Positions 7,509 through 17,421 are shown, numbered from the stretch's first letter. The stretch is DNA of 64,000 nt from Planctomycetota bacterium (GCA_008501825.1 QQUA01000006.1:496001-560000), one strand, 5' to 3'. Numbers and translations are program-made. Notes: a model not told the origin generated them from the sequence alone.

Positions 7509-10500
7509 ATGGAGAGCTTGTCCGATCAAAATTCCGTGCGACCCGGAACCGACCAAACCGCCTTAGAGCCCTTTCATCCGACCATTTCAAAGTGGTTTTG
7601 TGAGCGAGTGGGGCAACCCAGCCCGCCTCAAGTGGAGGGCTGGCCGGAAATCCGCAAAGGCGGCCACGTATTGATTGCGGCACCCACCGGTACCGGAAAA
7701 ACATTGGCCGCATTCCTGCACGCGTTGGATGGCTTGCTGCGCGAAGGGAGTTCTTTAGCTACCGGAACGCAAGTTCTTTACATCTCCCCTTTGAAGGCTT
7801 TAGGGAACGACGTTCAAAAGAATTTGCAAAAGCCGTTGGCGGAAATCAGGGAATTGGATTCGTCCCTCCCGGAAATCGAGGTATTGGTTCGTAGCGGAGA
7901 TACTCCGGCATCCGCTCGGGCTCGGATGGTGCGAAAGCCGCCCCATATCCTGGTGACCACCCCGGAAAGCCTATACATTCTGCTGACCAGTGACGGTGGC
8001 CGCGGAATTTTGCAGAAGGTCAAAACTGTTATTGTCGATGAAATTCACGCTCTCATTGGAAGCAAGCGGGGTTCTCATTTGGCCCTGTCGCTGGAGCGGC
8101 TGGAGAGTCTGTGCGGGCCGGTTCAACGCATTGGCCTATCGGCGACACAAAAGCCATTGCGGGCGGTAGGTGATTTCTTAGTTGGCGTAGAACGCTCCTG
8201 CAACTTGGTCGACATCGGTCACTTGCGCGAGATGGACGTGCAAGTGGAGATCCCGCCTTCTCCTTTGGCGGCGGTTTGCTCCCACGAGACTTGGGGGGAA
8301 ATCTATCAACGCATGGGGCAACTGATTCAGCAGCATCGGACGACCTTGATTTTCTCCGGCACGCGTAAATTAGCGGAGCAGGTCGCCGCTCGTTTGACCA
8401 AGTTGTTAGGGGAAAAAGCGGTGGCTTGCCACCACAGCAGTTTGTCCAAGGAGCGGCGTCTGGACGCGGAGCAACGGCTGAAAGCCGGCCAACTGCAAGC
8501 TTTGGTGGCCACCGCTTCCTTGGAATTGGGAATCGACATCGGCGAAGTGGATCTCGTGATTCAATTGGGCGCCGTTCGTTCGATCGCTACGTTGTTGCAA
8601 AGAGTCGGTCGCTCCGGGCATGCCATGGGAAAAATGCCCAAGGGACGGCTGTTTCCTTTGACCCAAGACGAATTGGTCGAGGCTGCTGCCTTAATGCGAG
8701 CCATCGGGCAAGGGCTCTTGGATCAAACTCCCCAACCGACCGCTCCGCTGGATATCTTGGCCCAGCAAATGGTGGCGGCTTGCGCCGTGGAAGATCGGGG
8801 CGAAGAAGAGCTTTGGCGCAGCTTTTCCAGGGCTTGGCCCTATCGAGAGCTCAGCCAGGAGCAATTTGAGCAGGTGCTTCAGTTGCACACTCAGGGGCGA
8901 AGCGCTTTGCTTCACCGTGATGGAGTCGGGCGCAAGTTACGCGGAACCCGAAGAGCTCGTTTGACCGCCGTAACCTCCGGAGGTGCCATTCCCGACCGGG
9001 CCGATTACCAAGTGGTCTTGGAGCCTGAGGGCACCTTTATCGGTAGCGTAGACGAGGATTTTGCGGTCGAGTCCAGTGCTGGCGACATTTTTCAATTGGG
9101 AAATACTTCTTGGAGAGTTTTGGGATTGGGGCGTGGCATTTTGCGGGTTGCCGATGCTCATGGTCATCCTCCAAGTTTGCCGTTTTGGTTCGGCGAGGCG
9201 CCGGCTCGCACTCGAGAGCTTTCTGCGGAAATTGGAGAAGTACGCCAATTCGGGGTGGAGCGGGAGTGGTTGCAGAAGCATTGTCATCTGCAGGAAGAAG
9301 TCGCCGGTGAGCTTGCTGAATATTTGCAAGACGGTTGCCAGGCATTGGGCGGAGCGCCGACTCCGGCGCGGGTCATTGCCGAAAGGTTTTTCGACGAGAG
9401 CGGGGGCATGCAGTTGGTGTTGCACGCTCCTTTCGGCGGTCGCATCAACCGGGCTTGGGGATTGGCGTTGCGCAAGCGCTTTTGCCGCCACTTCGGATTT
9501 GAGTTGCAAGCGGCTGCCAATGAAGAAGCCATCTTGATTTCGCTCGGTCCTCATCACAGCTTTCCCCTGGAGGACGTTTTTCAGTTTCTGAGTCCGGCCA
9601 ACGTGGAAGCGGTTTTGGCCCAAGCCGTTTTGCCGACTCCGCTGTTCGCCACTCGCTGGCGTTGGAACGTTTGTCGGTCCCTGCTGGTAGAGCGGATGAA
9701 GCATGGCAAGCGGGTCGGGGCTCCTTTAATCCGCATGCGCGCCGACGATTTGTTGGTAAAGGCCTTTCCTGAAGCCGTGGCTTGCGGGGAGAACCTGCCT
9801 CCCGGCGACTTGCCTATTCCCCGGGACCACCCGATGGTCGAGCAAACGATTTTGGATTGTTTGCACGAAGCCATGGACGCCGAGGGCTTCGAAGAAGTGT
9901 TACAAGCCGTGGTCGGAGGGGAAATTGAAACCCTGGCAGTGCAAACGCCGGAACCGTCCCCTTTTGCCAAAGGCATTTTGTCTGCCAGGCCCTATAGCTT
10001 TTTGGACGACGCTCCTTTGGAGGAACGGCGCACGCAAGCGGTCTATGGTCGCAGAAGCTTGGATCCCAAGACCGCCGATGAATTGGGCGAATTGGACCCG
10101 GCGGCGGTGGAACGGGTTCGACAAGAAGCTTGGCCCGATCCGCGCAATGCCGAGGAAGTGCATGAGGCTCTTTCCTGGATGGGTTATCTCACCGATGAGG
10201 AAGGCATCCCGTGGCAGCCCTGGTTGCAAACGCTATTAGAAGCGAAACGTGTTCAATGGGAGCAGGGCCGTTGGTACGCGGTGGAAAGTTCTCGCAATCC
10301 GGTGGATCTTTTGCGAGGGCGAATGGAAGCCCTGGGCCCGGTCCTCGGCGACGATCCTGAGTTCCATGCTCTCGAACAGGAAGGAACCGTCCTTCGAGTC
10401 CGTTTTCAGGGTCAGGCCGGATGGTGTGAGCGTCGATTGTTAGCCCGTATCCTTCGGTACACGCTGGAGAGCCTGCGGGCTCAGATTGAGCCGGTTTCCG

Positions 10501-11450
10501 CGGCTGTTTTGTTGCGCTTCCTCGCCGGTTGGCAACACTTGCGAGAGGAAGACCAACTGCAGGGACCTGCAGGGGTCGCCGAAGTCCTGCAACAATTAGC
10601 CGGCTTTGAAGTCGCGGCTCCTGCTTGGGAAAAAAGTCTATTGCCGGCTCGAGTTCGAGACTATCGGCCGGAATGGTTAGACCAGCTTTGCCTGAGCGGT
10701 CGTTTTCAATGGGGGCGGTTGTGGGGAAGCGGAGCCGCCGCTCCGAAATCCACCCCCTTGAGTTTTTGGCCGAGGGAAGAAGAAGCCATGTGGCTTGGCC
10801 TGGCCGCTCCTCCTGGAGAATTGGATACCGGCTGGCGAGGAAGTTCCATCTTGAAGGCCTTGCAAAGCCAAGGAGCTTTGTTCGGCCACGATCTGGGCAA
10901 AGCCTGCGGACCTTTGAGCTCCGATTTGGAAATGGGCTTGCAAGAATTGATGGGGTATGGAGTGGTGACCAACGACGGCTTCGCTCCGATGCGCTATTTG
11001 ATGATGCCTTCCTGGAAAAGAAAGAAGTATGGCTCTCTGGAACAGGTCGGTGGGCGTTGGAGTCTATTGAGGCAAGCTTCGAAACAGGGGGAAGTCGCCG
11101 ACCCCGAAGCTCTTGGCGAGTTTGTGGCCAAGGCTCTGCTGCGCCGTTATGGCGTGGTATTTCGGGCCCTTTTGGGCCGAGAAAGATTGCCTATGCCCTG
11201 GCGCGACCTGATTCGAAGTTTCCGGCGCTTGGAGTTGCGCGGAGAAATTCGCGGGGGCCGATTCGTGCGAGGATTTGCGGGAGAGCAATTCGCCCTCCCG
11301 GAGGCAGTGGTTTCCTTGCGCAAGCAAAGACAGGAGGAAGAATTCTCTCCGCTTCAAATCTCCGCGGCCGATCCGCTGAACCTGCACGGCATTTTGACCC
11401 CGGAATCCAGGATTCCCCCATCGCCCCGCAGGCAGGTTCCTTTAAGCTGA
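7509..11450 (+). CDS. lhr: Lhr-type ATP-dependent helicase
   Basis: 1313 residues, superfamily 2 helicase. Motif I is APTGTGKT (residues 58-65), motif Ia LYISPLKAL, Ib TTPESLY, motif II DEIH (177-180), motif III GLSATQ, and in the second RecA domain CHHSSLSKERR, ATASLELGIDIGEVD and QRVGRSGH. The long C-terminal part (about 450-1313) is typical of large Lhr proteins, with winged-helix and beta-barrel regions and LRGTRRARL near its start. Family knowledge: Lhr proteins are 3'-5' translocases on nucleic acids linked to DNA repair and RNA processing. The start ATG follows AAGGTAAC. The gene precedes a CobB-type deacylase (57 bases between them), a neighbouring arrangement with no established functional link. 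Confidence 0.92.
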   Translation: MESLSDQNSVRPGTDQTALEPFHPTISKWFCERVGQPSPPQVEGWPEIRKGGHVLIAAPTGTGKTLAAFLHALDGLLREGSSLATGTQVLYISPLKALGNDVQKNLQKPLAEIRELDSSLPEIEVLVRSGDTPASARARMVRKPPHILVTTPESLYILLTSDGGRGILQKVKTVIVDEIHALIGSKRGSHLALSLERLESLCGPVQRIGLSATQKPLRAVGDFLVGVERSCNLVDIGHLREMDVQVEIPPSPLAAVCSHETWGEIYQRMGQLIQQHRTTLIFSGTRKLAEQVAARLTKLLGEKAVACHHSSLSKERRLDAEQRLKAGQLQALVATASLELGIDIGEVDLVIQLGAVRSIATLLQRVGRSGHAMGKMPKGRLFPLTQDELVEAAALMRAIGQGLLDQTPQPTAPLDILAQQMVAACAVEDRGEEELWRSFSRAWPYRELSQEQFEQVLQLHTQGRSALLHRDGVGRKLRGTRRARLTAVTSGGAIPDRADYQVVLEPEGTFIGSVDEDFAVESSAGDIFQLGNTSWRVLGLGRGILRVADAHGHPPSLPFWFGEAPARTRELSAEIGEVRQFGVEREWLQKHCHLQEEVAGELAEYLQDGCQALGGAPTPARVIAERFFDESGGMQLVLHAPFGGRINRAWGLALRKRFCRHFGFELQAAANEEAILISLGPHHSFPLEDVFQFLSPANVEAVLAQAVLPTPLFATRWRWNVCRSLLVERMKHGKRVGAPLIRMRADDLLVKAFPEAVACGENLPPGDLPIPRDHPMVEQTILDCLHEAMDAEGFEEVLQAVVGGEIETLAVQTPEPSPFAKGILSARPYSFLDDAPLEERRTQAVYGRRSLDPKTADELGELDPAAVERVRQEAWPDPRNAEEVHEALSWMGYLTDEEGIPWQPWLQTLLEAKRVQWEQGRWYAVESSRNPVDLLRGRMEALGPVLGDDPEFHALEQEGTVLRVRFQGQAGWCERRLLARILRYTLESLRAQIEPVSAAVLLRFLAGWQHLREEDQLQGPAGVAEVLQQLAGFEVAAPAWEKSLLPARVRDYRPEWLDQLCLSGRFQWGRLWGSGAAAPKSTPLSFWPREEEAMWLGLAAPPGELDTGWRGSSILKALQSQGALFGHDLGKACGPLSSDLEMGLQELMGYGVVTNDGFAPMRYLMMPSWKRKKYGSLEQVGGRWSLLRQASKQGEVADPEALGEFVAKALLRRYGVVFRALLGRERLPMPWRDLIRSFRRLELRGEIRGGRFVRGFAGEQFALPEAVVSLRKQRQEEEFSPLQISAADPLNLHGILTPESRIPPSPRRQVPLS

Positions 11451-11507
11451 GGCTGGTTTGCGAGCTTTTTGGGGTCAGCGATAGGGCGCCTCGCCTGAAT
11501 TCCACCG

Positions 11508-12305
11508 ATGAAATCCATTCCTCAAGAATTAGTGGAGCGATTGGCTTCCGTTCGGTCGATCGGCGTGATTACCGGTGCCGGGATTTCTGCGGAAAGCGGA
11601 ATTCCGACTTATCGAGGCGCCGGAGGCCTTTATGACGATCCGGAAGAAGGGCAAAGGGCGATCGAAGCCCTCTCCGGGGAAACCCTACTCAAGGATCCTG
11701 ATCGAACTTGGAAGGTTTTAAGAGACATCGCCCGCCATGCCCAGGGGGCGGAACCGAATCCCGGACACCTGGCCTTGGCCGAATGGGAAGATCGGGCGGA
11801 ACGATTTGCTCTCTTGACCCAAAACGTGGACGGATTGCATCACCAAGCAGGAAGCCGAAATGTCATCGAAATCCACGGGAACATTAAGCGGGTGAACTGT
11901 TTACGGTGTTCTTACCAAGAAGCCTTGCCGGCCAAAGCTTTGCTCAATCTGGAATGCGCGCCGAAGTGTCCTGATTGCCAGGGAGTTCTTCGGCCCAAGG
12001 CGGTGTTATTTGGCGAAATGTTGCCCGAGGAAGCCCTGCGGCGGCTGGAAGAAGAATTCCATCGCCACGTCCCTGATCTCTTGCTGTTGGTGGGGACCAC
12101 CGCTCTCTTTCCCTACATCGCCTTTCCTGCTCAGATCGCCCGGGCCGCCGGCAGTTTGGTGGTCGAGGTGAATCCAGAAGACACCGACGTCACCTACCTT
12201 GCTGAGTTTGCCCTCCGCGGGACGGCCGGAGCTTTGCTGCCGCCTCTCCTGGCGGCTTTTGGGGGCGTAGCCCAGGAGAAGGGGCAGGCGCAAGGGCCGA
12301 AATAG
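11508..12305 (+). CDS. cobB: NAD-dependent protein deacylase, Sir2/CobB family
   Basis: 265 residues, the usual size of bacterial sirtuins. It shows the NAD-binding signature GVITGAGISAESGIPTYRG near residue 18, TQNVDGLH, the catalytic histidine in IEIHGN, two zinc-binding cysteine pairs (NCLRC and KCPDC), LRPKAVLFGE, LVGTT, and VEVNPEDT near the C-terminus. Expected reaction: removal of acyl groups from lysine with NAD consumption, yielding nicotinamide and O-acyl-ADP-ribose. Whether it prefers acetyl or succinyl is unclear, because the tyrosine-arginine pair typical of desuccinylases could not be placed securely. Same strand as the helicase upstream. No clear Shine-Dalgarno sequence. Confidence 0.93.
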   Translation: MKSIPQELVERLASVRSIGVITGAGISAESGIPTYRGAGGLYDDPEEGQRAIEALSGETLLKDPDRTWKVLRDIARHAQGAEPNPGHLALAEWEDRAERFALLTQNVDGLHHQAGSRNVIEIHGNIKRVNCLRCSYQEALPAKALLNLECAPKCPDCQGVLRPKAVLFGEMLPEEALRRLEEEFHRHVPDLLLLVGTTALFPYIAFPAQIARAAGSLVVEVNPEDTDVTYLAEFALRGTAGALLPPLLAAFGGVAQEKGQAQGPK

Positions 12306-12554
12306 GACTTCGCTCAATCTTGGGGTGTTGACGGAAACCCTTCTCCCAGGGAGGATGCGTTTTCCCCATCTTGCTTGCTGGAGATTCCTGACCCATTCCA
12401 TCCTCGTGGGTTACGTGCATTTCATCCCCAGGCGAATTCTTCGCCGCTGTAGCTGTGGGCTAGGTCAGCCCTCGTGGGGAGTCTTCTCCCAGGAGTTTCC
12501 AGTCTCAAGTTCTTTTTTTCGGATGCCGAAGAGGAAAAAGGAGTTGTGTAGAGC

Positions 12555-13565
12555 ATGTACCGTTGGCTCCCTTTCGTCCTAGTCCTGTTGGCGATAGGGC
12601 TGCTGGCCATTACCTTCCCTGGAATCTGGTCTGATTCTGAGGCTGAAGGCAGTGAGCCCCGGCCCCTCCCCGAGAACGCCAACGATGCGCAAGGCAAATC
12701 GATCGATTCGGTCGAGGTGCCGATCGGCGCTTTGAGTTTGACGATCGGTTCCATTTCCGGGAATCCCCAGAAAGAATTCCGGAAGTTCGAGCCCTTTGTC
12801 CAATACATCGCCGGCCTTGAATTCGAGAACCGCGAGGTTGAGGCCAATTTAAAGGTGGCCGAGTCGATGGAGGAAATGAGTGAGTGGCTACGCAATGGCG
12901 AAGTCGACATTTTCCTCGACAGCCCGTTTCCCGTAGCTCAGGTTTGCAAGAACTCCGGCGGTAGGCCGATCCTGCGGCGATGGAAGAAAGGGGTAGCCCA
13001 ATACTATTCGGTCATTGTGGTGGCCAAGGACGGGCCGATCACAACCTTGGAAGATTTGCGCGGGCAATTGGTGGCCTTTGAAGAACCTTATTCAACTTCC
13101 GCATACTTCCTTCCCAAAGGTACTTTGATGCAGGCGGGATTTACCTGGAAGGAGTGGCCGGAAGGCCAGGAAAAACCCGACGGAGGGGATTCGATTTATT
13201 TTCGATTCAGCGGCGATGAAACCAACAGTTTGTTGTGGGTACTTCGCGGCATGGTCGCCGCCGCGGGAGTCGCCTTTAAAGACTTAGACGAGTTACCGGA
13301 AGAACAGGCGCAGGGACTTCGAATTCTGCACCAAACTCCGGACGTCCCCAGGCAAGTGGTTTCCGTGCGGGCAGGCTTGACCCCCGAGGTGGAATCCTGG
13401 CTCCGCCTTTCCTTGATGGAAATGGAAAACCTTGAAGCCGGGCGACAATGCTTGCAAGATTTTGAAAGAACCACCAAGTTTGACGAACTGCCTGGTGGGC
13501 CGGAAGAGGCTTTTCGAAACATCTATGATCTTGCCGATCTGCTCCGTGAGGACTTGAAAGAATAA
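12555..13565 (+). CDS. PhnD-like periplasmic binding protein
   Basis: 336 residues with an N-terminal hydrophobic signal or anchor (MYRWLPFVLVLLAIGLLAITF). The mature part matches phosphate/phosphonate-type binding proteins: TIGSISGNPQKEFRKFEPFVQYI at the start of lobe 1, EVDIFLDSPFPVAQ, YSVIVVAKDGPITTLEDLRGQLVAFEEPYSTSAYFLP, and FAGxE-like spacing. AAGGAG lies about 13 bases before the ATG. The next gene, 7 bases downstream on the same strand, is a hybrid histidine kinase, and no ABC permease or ATPase is present. The likely role is therefore ligand capture for the sensor kinase rather than transport. The ligand cannot be read from sequence. The 12306-12554 gap upstream probably holds the promoter. 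Confidence 0.82.
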   Translation: MYRWLPFVLVLLAIGLLAITFPGIWSDSEAEGSEPRPLPENANDAQGKSIDSVEVPIGALSLTIGSISGNPQKEFRKFEPFVQYIAGLEFENREVEANLKVAESMEEMSEWLRNGEVDIFLDSPFPVAQVCKNSGGRPILRRWKKGVAQYYSVIVVAKDGPITTLEDLRGQLVAFEEPYSTSAYFLPKGTLMQAGFTWKEWPEGQEKPDGGDSIYFRFSGDETNSLLWVLRGMVAAAGVAFKDLDELPEEQAQGLRILHQTPDVPRQVVSVRAGLTPEVESWLRLSLMEMENLEAGRQCLQDFERTTKFDELPGGPEEAFRNIYDLADLLREDLKE

Positions 13566-13572
13566 TTCGGGA

Positions 13573-16278
13573 ATGAAAGTTTCCCGAGATGCCAGGGAAA
13601 GTCCCCGCCGGGGCTTCCGGCTTAATCTCCATTCCAAATTCGCCTTGCTGACCTCGATTGCCATCGTGGTCATGTCTTCCATCTCCACCTTCGTACACTA
13701 TCGATATCAAGCTGATCGTGAACGACAACAACTCCAGTCCCACGCACAGAACTTGGCATCCCTGGTGGCGGATAATTTGGTCAACTCGGTGGCTAAATCG
13801 GATTTCCAGGATTTGCGCTATCAAGCCGACCGGGTTCGGGACATGGATAACATTGAATATGCATACATTTTAGACCATGAACATTGTTTACTTACCGACG
13901 GCTCTCGAGATCATCCATTCTTGAATCGAGTTATGACAGACGAATTAAGTCGCAGGGCAGCTCAATACAGTCATCCGGTGGTATTGGAAGGCGACGGTGT
14001 TATTGAAGCGATGAACCCCATTTTCCTGGGCAATGATTGCATTGGAATGATTCGAATCGGGTTCGATGTCAAACCACTGGAAGCCGCCCTGGGTAAAATT
14101 CGGCAGCGAAGCGTCATCCTTGCGATTGCCTTTGTACTTTTGGGTGTCGGCGCGACCCTGTGGCTGGTTGGAAAAGTCCTTCAACCCGTTCAAAGTTTGC
14201 ACGAGGCGGCGGGCGAAATCGCAACCGGGGATTTCCAAGGACGGCTGGAGGTCACTTCTCAGGATGAAATCGGTGAATTGGCCAGCGCGTTCAATTTAAT
14301 GGCGGATTCCCTGCAGGCGTCCACGGTTTCAAAGGAATACGTGGACTCGATCCTGGAAAATATGGGGGAAAGCGTTTTAGTCACCGACACTTCCGGCATC
14401 ATCGAGAGCTGCAATCCGGCGGCTTGCTCTTTGTTTTGTATTCCTCAGGGGGAGCTTCTCGGGCAATCCCTTCTGGAGCTTGTCGGCCCTCAAGGACAGA
14501 AAGCAATTGGCAAGACTCTCAATCGGGTTTCAGAGGCCGAGGAATTTCTGCTTCGCGCCGGCGAGGGCTCTTCTGTTCCCGTTCAAATCAGTGCTCACGA
14601 ATTCGTAGATCGCCAGGAGCGGACTCGAGGGACCATTTACGTTCTCCAGGATATTTCCGAACGCAAAGAAGCGGAATCGGCCAGGGAAAGGTTCATTCAG
14701 GATCTGGATCAGGCGCGCAAGAAAGCTGAAGAGGCGACCCGGGCCAAGAGTTTCTTTTTGGCCAATATGAGTCATGAAATTCGAACTCCTATGAATGGAA
14801 TTATCGGCATGAGCGACTTGATGATGGGAACGGACTTGGACGAAGAGCAAACTGAATTCGCCAAAACCATTCAAAGCAGCGGGCGGGCGTTGCTGGAAAT
14901 CATTAACGAAATCCTGGATTTCTCCAAGATCGAATCCGGGCACTTGGTTATCGAAGATGAGCCGCTTCAACTTTCTGACCTATTGGAAGAGGTCAGCAGT
15001 CTCATGGCTCCGATCGCTCAAGAAAAAGGAGTGGAATTGGCGGTCGACCTGGACGATGACCTTCCGGCCTGCCTCCGCGGGGATGCTTTACGTATCCGGC
15101 AAGTGGTAAGCAATCTGGTCGGCAACGCCATCAAGTTTACTCAGCAAGGGGCAGTGGTCATTCGCGCCAGAGCTGAAAGCTGGGAAGGAGATTGGTGCAA
15201 GGTCCGCATGGATGTTCAAGATTCCGGCGTGGGCATTCCCGCCGACCGATTGGACGCGGTTTTCGACAGCTTCACTCAAGCAGATGGATCCACGACGCGG
15301 AAGTTTGGCGGTACCGGTCTGGGATTGACTATTTCCAAGGAACTAGTTCGCTTGATGGGCGGTGAGATCGGCGTGGAAAGCGAACTCCACGTTGGCAGTT
15401 GCTTTTGGATTCTCCTGCCGATGCAAATGGTTCGCGGCCGAGGCGAAGAGTCCAGCCAATGGTCCGATCTTCGAGAAAGGAAGTTCTTCGTTTTGTCGCA
15501 ACAGCCGTCGGTTCGTGTTCCTTTGGCCAGAAGGCTTCAATATCGAGGGGGAAGCGTGTTGGAGGTGGCCGGCCCCCAGGATGTTCCCAGGAACGCCGTG
15601 GTGGACGGGGCCTTCGTGGACGCTGCTCTCCTCAATGGAAATATCAACAGCAGTTGGCTGGGGAAACTGCCGCAAACGGTTCCTCAAATCCTGCTGTTCC
15701 CCGCATCCAAGCCCGAAATCCGAGACGCTTGGAAGGAAAGCGGTCGAAACCTATCTCTTTCCAAGCCGATCAAACGCTCCGAGCTGGATCGGTTGCTGAT
15801 TGGCCTTTCCGGAAAAGCCATCGAAAAAACCGCGACCGACTCCGAAGGATTGGATCATACGGAAGGGCCGCCGTTGCGAGTCTTGTTGGTGGAAGATAAT
15901 CCAGTTAACAGCCGAGTGGCGACCAGGGCACTGGAAAAGCTCGGCCATCAAGTTCACTGGGTCACGGACGGTTCGAAAGCGGTACAAGCTCGCCAGCGCG
16001 ATGAATACGATTTGATATTTATGGACTTGCAGATGCCGGTGATGGACGGCATGACCGCCACCGCGGAGATTCGAAAATATGAAGCCGATCATGAAATCAG
16101 TCCCATTCCCATCATCGCCATGACCGCTAACGCTATGGCGGAAGATCGGATGAAGTGTTTGGAAGGCGGCATGGACGATTACCTGTCCAAACCGGTGAAA
16201 TGGGAAACTCTAGTCGCGACCTTGCAACGATGGAATCACAAGTTGCAAGAGGGCGCTTCGCCTTCTCCGGAACGATGA
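13573..16278 (+). CDS. Hybrid sensor histidine kinase with receiver domain
   Basis: 901 residues. In order: TM1 (about 23-42), extracytoplasmic sensor region (about 43-170), TM2 (VILAIAFVLLGVGATLWLV, about 178-198), HAMP (205-252), PAS (about 255-370, VLVTDTSGIIESCNPAA), HisKA with phospho-acceptor H401 in MSHEIRTPMNGI, HATPase_c with N, G1 and G2 boxes (NLVGNAIKF, DSGVGIP, KFGGTGLGLTISK), a degenerate receiver-like stretch (about 640-735), and a receiver domain with phospho-acceptor D818 in FMDLQMPVMDG. The phosphorelay output partner is not encoded nearby. The gene is 7 bases behind a PhnD-like binding protein, so that protein probably presents ligand to the sensor domain. It converges with the hydrolase at 16289. 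Confidence 0.93.
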   Translation: MKVSRDARESPRRGFRLNLHSKFALLTSIAIVVMSSISTFVHYRYQADRERQQLQSHAQNLASLVADNLVNSVAKSDFQDLRYQADRVRDMDNIEYAYILDHEHCLLTDGSRDHPFLNRVMTDELSRRAAQYSHPVVLEGDGVIEAMNPIFLGNDCIGMIRIGFDVKPLEAALGKIRQRSVILAIAFVLLGVGATLWLVGKVLQPVQSLHEAAGEIATGDFQGRLEVTSQDEIGELASAFNLMADSLQASTVSKEYVDSILENMGESVLVTDTSGIIESCNPAACSLFCIPQGELLGQSLLELVGPQGQKAIGKTLNRVSEAEEFLLRAGEGSSVPVQISAHEFVDRQERTRGTIYVLQDISERKEAESARERFIQDLDQARKKAEEATRAKSFFLANMSHEIRTPMNGIIGMSDLMMGTDLDEEQTEFAKTIQSSGRALLEIINEILDFSKIESGHLVIEDEPLQLSDLLEEVSSLMAPIAQEKGVELAVDLDDDLPACLRGDALRIRQVVSNLVGNAIKFTQQGAVVIRARAESWEGDWCKVRMDVQDSGVGIPADRLDAVFDSFTQADGSTTRKFGGTGLGLTISKELVRLMGGEIGVESELHVGSCFWILLPMQMVRGRGEESSQWSDLRERKFFVLSQQPSVRVPLARRLQYRGGSVLEVAGPQDVPRNAVVDGAFVDAALLNGNINSSWLGKLPQTVPQILLFPASKPEIRDAWKESGRNLSLSKPIKRSELDRLLIGLSGKAIEKTATDSEGLDHTEGPPLRVLLVEDNPVNSRVATRALEKLGHQVHWVTDGSKAVQARQRDEYDLIFMDLQMPVMDGMTATAEIRKYEADHEISPIPIIAMTANAMAEDRMKCLEGGMDDYLSKPVKWETLVATLQRWNHKLQEGASPSPER

Positions 16279-16288
16279 CCTGTTGGAA

Positions 16289-16978
16289 TTAAGAAGAGGA
16301 CTGGTCGTCCAGGAACTTTAATAGACCATCGTGGAATTCCTGAGTGCGCTCGAGATAGCAGGGGTGGGGCGCTCCCAGCAAAATTAAATTTTGAGCCTCC
16401 ACCAACATGCCGGCCAGTCGGTCGGCCATGGAAATGGGAATCACTTGATCCTGATCTCCCCAGACAATCAGGGCCGGAATGTTCACCGATTCAATGGTAG
16501 AAGCCGCTTCCTCGATGCCGACCGGGGCTACCGGAATTAAAGCGCCGAACCAATCCGGCTCCGAAGCCACCAGCGGCCAAAGAAATCGGCCGCTCATGGA
16601 AGGGGCGACTACGGCAGGCTTGTTCATCTTTAAACTCTGCCCAAGTTGCTTCAGAAACTGGCCTTCCTCCAAATCACTTTCCGGAGTTTTTCCAAAGCCG
16701 GGCAGATCGACCGCCACGGCACGAAAGCCGCGGGAGCCGAACCAGTTCAACGTTCCCAATTCTTTCCAAGTCGCGGAGCTGAATCGCCCACCGTGCAAAA
16801 ATAACAACGGCCGTCCGTCTTTCGGGCCGCTTTGCTCAACGTGTACCGGAATGCCGGCCACAGTTACGGTTTGACTTTCGATGGGCTGGGCTCGATGCAT
16901 TTTTCGTCCACAAGCCGCGGCCAAAAAAGCGGCCGTCACCAGGAGGAATCGGGATGCGAGGGACATTGGCTTGAGCAT
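16289..16978 (-). CDS. ABHD14-like alpha/beta hydrolase lipoprotein
   Basis: About 229 residues from the ATG at 16978 (a second ATG at 16966 is equally possible). The N-terminus is a lipoprotein signal with lipobox AAACG. The mature protein closely follows the ABHD14 (CCG1-interacting factor B) family as I remember it: LFLHGGRFSSATWKELGTL, FRAVAVDLPGFG, VVAPSMSGRFLWPL with the nucleophilic serine in the unusual PSxSG elbow, PALIVWGDQDQV for the acid region, and GAPHPCYLE with the catalytic histidine. Human ABHD14B hydrolyses small acyl esters and is reported as a lysine deacetylase. Substrate here is unknown and the location is probably periplasmic or membrane-attached. Longer upstream in-frame extensions are rejected because they bury the signal peptide. 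Confidence 0.82.
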   Translation of the reverse strand: MLKPMSLASRFLLVTAAFLAAACGRKMHRAQPIESQTVTVAGIPVHVEQSGPKDGRPLLFLHGGRFSSATWKELGTLNWFGSRGFRAVAVDLPGFGKTPESDLEEGQFLKQLGQSLKMNKPAVVAPSMSGRFLWPLVASEPDWFGALIPVAPVGIEEAASTIESVNIPALIVWGDQDQVIPISMADRLAGMLVEAQNLILLGAPHPCYLERTQEFHDGLLKFLDDQSSS

Positions 16979-17001
16979 ACACCAGGGGCTTGAGATCCGG
17001 C

Positions 17002-17421
17002 TCAGACCCCGAGGATTTTGATCAAGATGCGCTTGTTGCGGCAGCCGTCGAACTCGCCGTAGAAGATTTGTTCCCAGGTGCCAAGGTCCAGCCGCCCTTT
17101 GGTAATGGCCACCACCGTTTCCCGTCCCATGATTTGGCGCTTTAAATGGGCGTCGGCGTTGTCCTCTCCGGTGCGGTGGTGTTTGTAGTGATCGGTGGGA
17201 ATGTAGGGCGCCAGCTTGTCCAGCCACACCAGGAAATCCTGGTGCAAGCCGGATTCATCGTCATTGATGAATACCGAGGCGGTGATGTGCATGGGGTTGA
17301 CCAGGACCATGCCTTCCTGCACGCCGGACTCGTCTACCGCAGCTTGGACTTCCGGAGTGATGTTGCGAAATCCCCATCGTTCCTGCAGATGGAGTTGAAG
17401 GTATTTGGTGTGGGCTTTCAT
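17002..17421 (-). CDS. YjbQ-family secondary thiamine-phosphate synthase
   Basis: 139 residues from the ATG at 17421. The family core is clear: [72 protein letters not shown], ending in [10 protein letters not shown]. The conserved histidines and the E/D cluster (MHITAS, DAHLK) are the expected metal or active-site positions of YjbQ/UPF0047 proteins, some of which have weak thiamine phosphate synthase activity. An upstream in-frame ATG at 17679 is rejected because the extra residues lack any family similarity. It is divergent from the small gene at 17488. Confidence 0.92.
   Translation of the reverse strand: MKAHTKYLQLHLQERWGFRNITPEVQAAVDESGVQEGMVLVNPMHITASVFINDDESGLHQDFLVWLDKLAPYIPTDHYKHHRTGEDNADAHLKRQIMGRETVVAITKGRLDLGTWEQIFYGEFDGCRNKRILIKILGV

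Noticed and set aside
12470-12530. Hairpin and T-rich run upstream of the PhnD-like gene, considered as riboswitch or terminator
   Set aside because: The stem is short with a bulge and the T-run is about 25 bases away; no known riboswitch core was recognised.
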